Assembly: GCF_001189415.1 (NCBI RefSeq)
Contig: NZ_JPSQ01000048.1
Location: 1-8,031 of the forward strand
DNA length: 8,031 nt
From: Candidatus Phytoplasma phoenicium
Lineage (GTDB): Bacteria; Bacillota_I; Bacilli_A; Acholeplasmatales; Acholeplasmataceae
Reading direction: 5' to 3'
Both the position numbers and the translations under genes were made by a program. Under the pieces are notes generated by a model. It was not told where the DNA came from. It saw only the letters and a program-made list of their open reading frames with translations, and made no database searches. Below, piece after piece: positions 5,695-8,031 of the stretch. Positions within the stretch are counted from its first letter, which is position 1. The number at the start of each line of letters is the position of its first letter.

Positions 5695-7527
5695 TTAAGA
5701 TTTTTTTTGCGTTGACAAAAGAGCCAAAAAAGCTTTTTTAGGTAAAACAACTTTTCCTATACTTTTCATTTTTTGTTTGCCTTTTTTTTGTTTAGCTAAA
5801 AGTTTTTTTTTACGACTTACATCACCACCATAACATTTATCAATGACATTTTTTCTATGTGATTTAATTGTTTCTCTAGTAATAATTTTTTTACCTAAAG
5901 CAGCTTGAATAACAATTTCAAACATTTGTTTAGGTATCAATTCTTTTAATTTTTGACAAATCATTTTCCCTCTATGATAAGCAAAATCTTCGTGAACAAT
6001 AAAAGATAAAGCGTCAACTATTTCGGAATTTAATAAAATATCTACTTTTTTTAATTTACTAGGATAATATTTATCCATCTGATATTCAAATGCTGCGTAA
6101 CCTTTAGTGGCTGATTTTAATTGTTCAAAATAATTATAAATAACCTCAGTCAAAGGTAATAAATAATTTAAAACTACTCTATTTGTATCTAAATATTTTA
6201 AATCTTGTAATTGTCCTCTTTTATTTTGAGAAATTTCCATAACAGTACCGATGTATATTTCGGGACAAGTAATAAAAGCTTTGATATAAGGTTCTTCAAT
6301 TCTTTCAATAGATTGGTTATTCGGCCATTTAGCGATATTATCGATAATAATTTTTTTATTAGGTATTTGAAAAACATGAAAAATAACTGAAGGAGCTGTA
6401 ATAATCACATCAATACCAAATTCTCGGATAATTCTTTCTTGCGTAATTTCCATATGCAAAAGCCCTAAAAAACCAACACGAAAACCTACGCCTAAAATAT
6501 TTGATGCTTCTTTTTCATAAACTAAAGAAGAATCGTTTAATTTTAATTTTTGTAAAGCATCTTTTAGATTAGTATATTTACTGGTCTCTGTAGGAAACAA
6601 CCCACAAAAAACTACTGGATTAACCTGACGATATCCAGGAAGTGCAGTTATTTCATTATAATAACGATTCAATGTAATAGTATCTCCAACTCTTACATCA
6701 TCAATATTTTTAATAAAAGCAGTTAAATAACCTACATCACCTACAGATAAAAAATCTTTTTTGACTGGTTTAGGATTTAAAATACCCACTTCCATAACTT
6801 CATAAATAGCTTGGCTAGTTATAAAACGAATCTTATCCCCTTTTCGTAAAATGCCATTAAAAATTCTAATAGAAGGAATAACGCCTTTGTAAACATCAAA
6901 AAAAGAATCAAAAATCAAAGCTTGTAGTGGTGCTGTTGCATCCCCTTGAGGAGGAGCAATATCAGTAACAATACGTTCTAAAATGTCTTCTACGCCTAAA
7001 CCAGTTTTACCACTCGCTAAAATAATTTTATTAGGTTCAAAACCAAACATTTCTTGCATTTCTTTTTTATTTTTGTCAATATCAGCATTATCCATTTCTA
7101 CTTTATTTAAAATAGGAATAATAGTTAAATTATTTTCTAAAGCTAAATAAACATTCGATAATGTTTGTGCTTGGATGCCTTGAGTTGCATCAACAATTAA
7201 CAAAACACCTTCGCAAGCGGCTAAAGAACGAGAAACTTCATAATTAAAATCAATATGACCGGGTGTATCAATTAAATGCATAATATATTCTTCTTGATTA
7301 CGTTGAGACTTATAAAGAATTTCTACTGCATTTAATTTGATGGTAATGCCTCTTTCACGTTCTAAATCCATAGAATCTAATACTTGCGCTTTCATTTCTC
7401 TTTGGGTAATGGTTTTGGTAATTTCTAAAATACGATCAGCTAAAGTAGATTTACCATGATCAATATGTGCAATAATAGCAAAATTACGTATTTTTTTCTT
7501 TTTTTGATTTAATATATTTAAATTCAT
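5695..7527 (-). CDS. lepA: Elongation factor 4 (LepA), ribosome back-translocating GTPase
   Basis: Translation-factor GTPase that binds the ribosome, promotes back-translocation in vitro, and has been linked to initiation and subunit assembly. The 610-residue length is normal for LepA. G-domain motifs: G1 AHIDHGKST (20-28), G2 GITIK (60-64), G3 DTPGH (88-92 region), G4 NKVE (141-144) and G5 SGK (172-174). The elongation-factor domains follow ([14 protein letters not shown] is the domain III landmark). The LepA-specific C-terminal domain is complete: [52 protein letters not shown] and a final PKKAFLALL. Odd feature: G4 is normally NKxD with Asp, but the codon at 7098-7096 is GAA (Glu). The start at 7527 gives a normal N-terminus; GGGA lies just upstream, so the SD is poor. 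It lies downstream of rsgA (116-nt gap) and upstream of the pot operon, all on one strand. Confidence 0.97.
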   Translation of the reverse strand: MNLNILNQKKKKIRNFAIIAHIDHGKSTLADRILEITKTITQREMKAQVLDSMDLERERGITIKLNAVEILYKSQRNQEEYIMHLIDTPGHIDFNYEVSRSLAACEGVLLIVDATQGIQAQTLSNVYLALENNLTIIPILNKVEMDNADIDKNKKEMQEMFGFEPNKIILASGKTGLGVEDILERIVTDIAPPQGDATAPLQALIFDSFFDVYKGVIPSIRIFNGILRKGDKIRFITSQAIYEVMEVGILNPKPVKKDFLSVGDVGYLTAFIKNIDDVRVGDTITLNRYYNEITALPGYRQVNPVVFCGLFPTETSKYTNLKDALQKLKLNDSSLVYEKEASNILGVGFRVGFLGLLHMEITQERIIREFGIDVIITAPSVIFHVFQIPNKKIIIDNIAKWPNNQSIERIEEPYIKAFITCPEIYIGTVMEISQNKRGQLQDLKYLDTNRVVLNYLLPLTEVIYNYFEQLKSATKGYAAFEYQMDKYYPSKLKKVDILLNSEIVDALSFIVHEDFAYHRGKMICQKLKELIPKQMFEIVIQAALGKKIITRETIKSHRKNVIDKCYGGDVSRKKKLLAKQKKGKQKMKSIGKVVLPKKAFLALLSTQKKS

Positions 7528-7643
7528 ATCCCAACTTTTTAACCATATTTGTTTATTGAAATTTTTTTAACTTAAATTTAAAAAAGCAAATAACTAGACA
7601 ACATTATTTAACTACTGAAAAATAAATTTATGATCGAATTTTT
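7528..7643. other. Intergenic gap between rsgA and lepA
   Basis: These 116 AT-rich bases separate the rsgA stop from the lepA start. On the minus strand a TTGTCT is followed 17 nt later by AATTTA, too poor a -10 to claim as a promoter. No clear terminator hairpin was seen, so rsgA-lepA co-transcription is possible. No coding potential is visible. Confidence 0.4.
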
Positions 7644-8031
7644 TTAATTTTTTTGCATTTCATTAAATAAAATTAAATAATTTTTATACCTTATACTTGA
7701 AATTAAACCTTTTTGATATGCTTCTTTGACTTTACACTTGGTTTCTTGGATGTGTAAACAACTATAACCAAAAAAACATTGATTAGCGAAAATTAAAAAA
7801 TCATGATAAAAATCTTTCAATTTATCCGCAGATATATCAGTAAAATCTAATTTAGAAAAACCGGGTGTATCAGCGATATAACCTTCATAAAAAAAATATA
7901 ATTTTGAATTTTTTGTTGTATGTTTTCCTCTATTCAAAGATAAAGAAATTTCTTGTGTTTTTAAATTCAAAGAAGTCAAAGCATTGAGTAAAGTAGATTT
8001 TCCCACTCCTGTTTGACCAGCTAAAATCGTC
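7644..8031 (-). CDS. rsgA: Ribosome small subunit biogenesis GTPase RsgA, C-terminal part (partial, runs off right edge)
   Basis: RsgA (YloQ/YjeQ) is a circularly permuted GTPase that checks late 30S maturation. The visible part begins with [18 protein letters not shown], whose P-loop GQTGVGKST is typical of RsgA (AGQSGVGKSS in relatives). G3 DTPGF follows in [13 protein letters not shown], and then the zinc-binding C-x5-C-x-H-x5-C motif ([15 protein letters not shown]). The end ([21 protein letters not shown]) fits the RsgA C-terminal helices. The frame is open to the window edge, so a GTG at 8006 inside the P-loop is not the start; the N-terminal OB domain and the permuted G4/G5 motifs lie outside. 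It is the first gene of the leftward series rsgA-lepA-potABCD within this window. Confidence 0.93.
   Translation of the reverse strand, partial: TILAGQTGVGKSTLLNALTSLNLKTQEISLSLNRGKHTTKNSKLYFFYEGYIADTPGFSKLDFTDISADKLKDFYHDFLIFANQCFFGYSCLHIQETKCKVKEAYQKGLISSIRYKNYLILFNEMQKN

Noticed and set aside
5712..5745. TTGACA on the plus strand inside lepA as an antisense promoter
   Set aside because: No acceptable -10 follows at 16-18 nt, and the bases are explained by lepA codons.
7644..8006. RsgA starting at the GTG at 8006
   Set aside because: The frame continues upstream through AGQTG of the P-loop to the window edge; the GTG encodes the Val of GVGKS.

Overview
The window is strongly AT-rich, with Lys/Asn/Ile-rich proteins, tightly packed genes and UGA used as a stop: every conserved gene reads full-length under the standard bacterial code, with Trp encoded by UGG. 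This combination, together with a potABCD polyamine importer, RsgA and LepA, and a lone exported protein of no recognised family, points to a phytoplasma ('Candidatus Phytoplasma'; Acholeplasmatales) and argues against UGA=Trp mycoplasmas and spiroplasmas. I cannot name the species or 16Sr group.

Layout, left to right. Bases 1-239 (minus) hold the 5' end of a tyrosine recombinase of the XerC/XerD type, cut by the window edge and apparently using a non-AUG start. Bases 240-855 are a gene-poor, very AT-rich stretch. It contains an isolated GC-rich island (494-527), a consensus sigma-70 promoter (702-730) with a perfect dyad over its -10 box, and a 10-bp perfect hairpin in the leader. This promoter drives an orphan 171-residue exported or membrane-anchored protein (856-1371, plus), followed by an intrinsic terminator that also serves as a plausible end point for the convergent operon.

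From 1556 to the right end everything is on the minus strand, in transcription order rsgA (partial, 8031-7644), lepA (7527-5695), potA (5621-4320), potB (4315-3476), potC (3486-2689), potD (2689-1556). The four pot genes are separated by 4 nt or overlap by 11 and 1 nt, so they form one translationally coupled unit encoding a complete spermidine/putrescine ABC importer: ATPase PotA, permeases PotB and PotC, and binding protein PotD. This fits a host-dependent bacterium that takes polyamines from its host cell. rsgA and lepA are ribosome-associated GTPase genes (30S maturation and elongation factor 4). A small hairpin with a U-rich tail lies between lepA and potA and may partly uncouple them.

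The most noteworthy points are the orphan exported protein with its structured promoter and leader, a C-terminal membrane segment on PotD, an insertion of about 85-90 residues in the PotA ATPase domain, and an Asp-to-Glu change in the NKxD guanine-specificity motif of LepA. I found no CRISPR array, tRNA, rRNA or intact insertion sequence. Nothing in the window is clearly a new multi-gene system.
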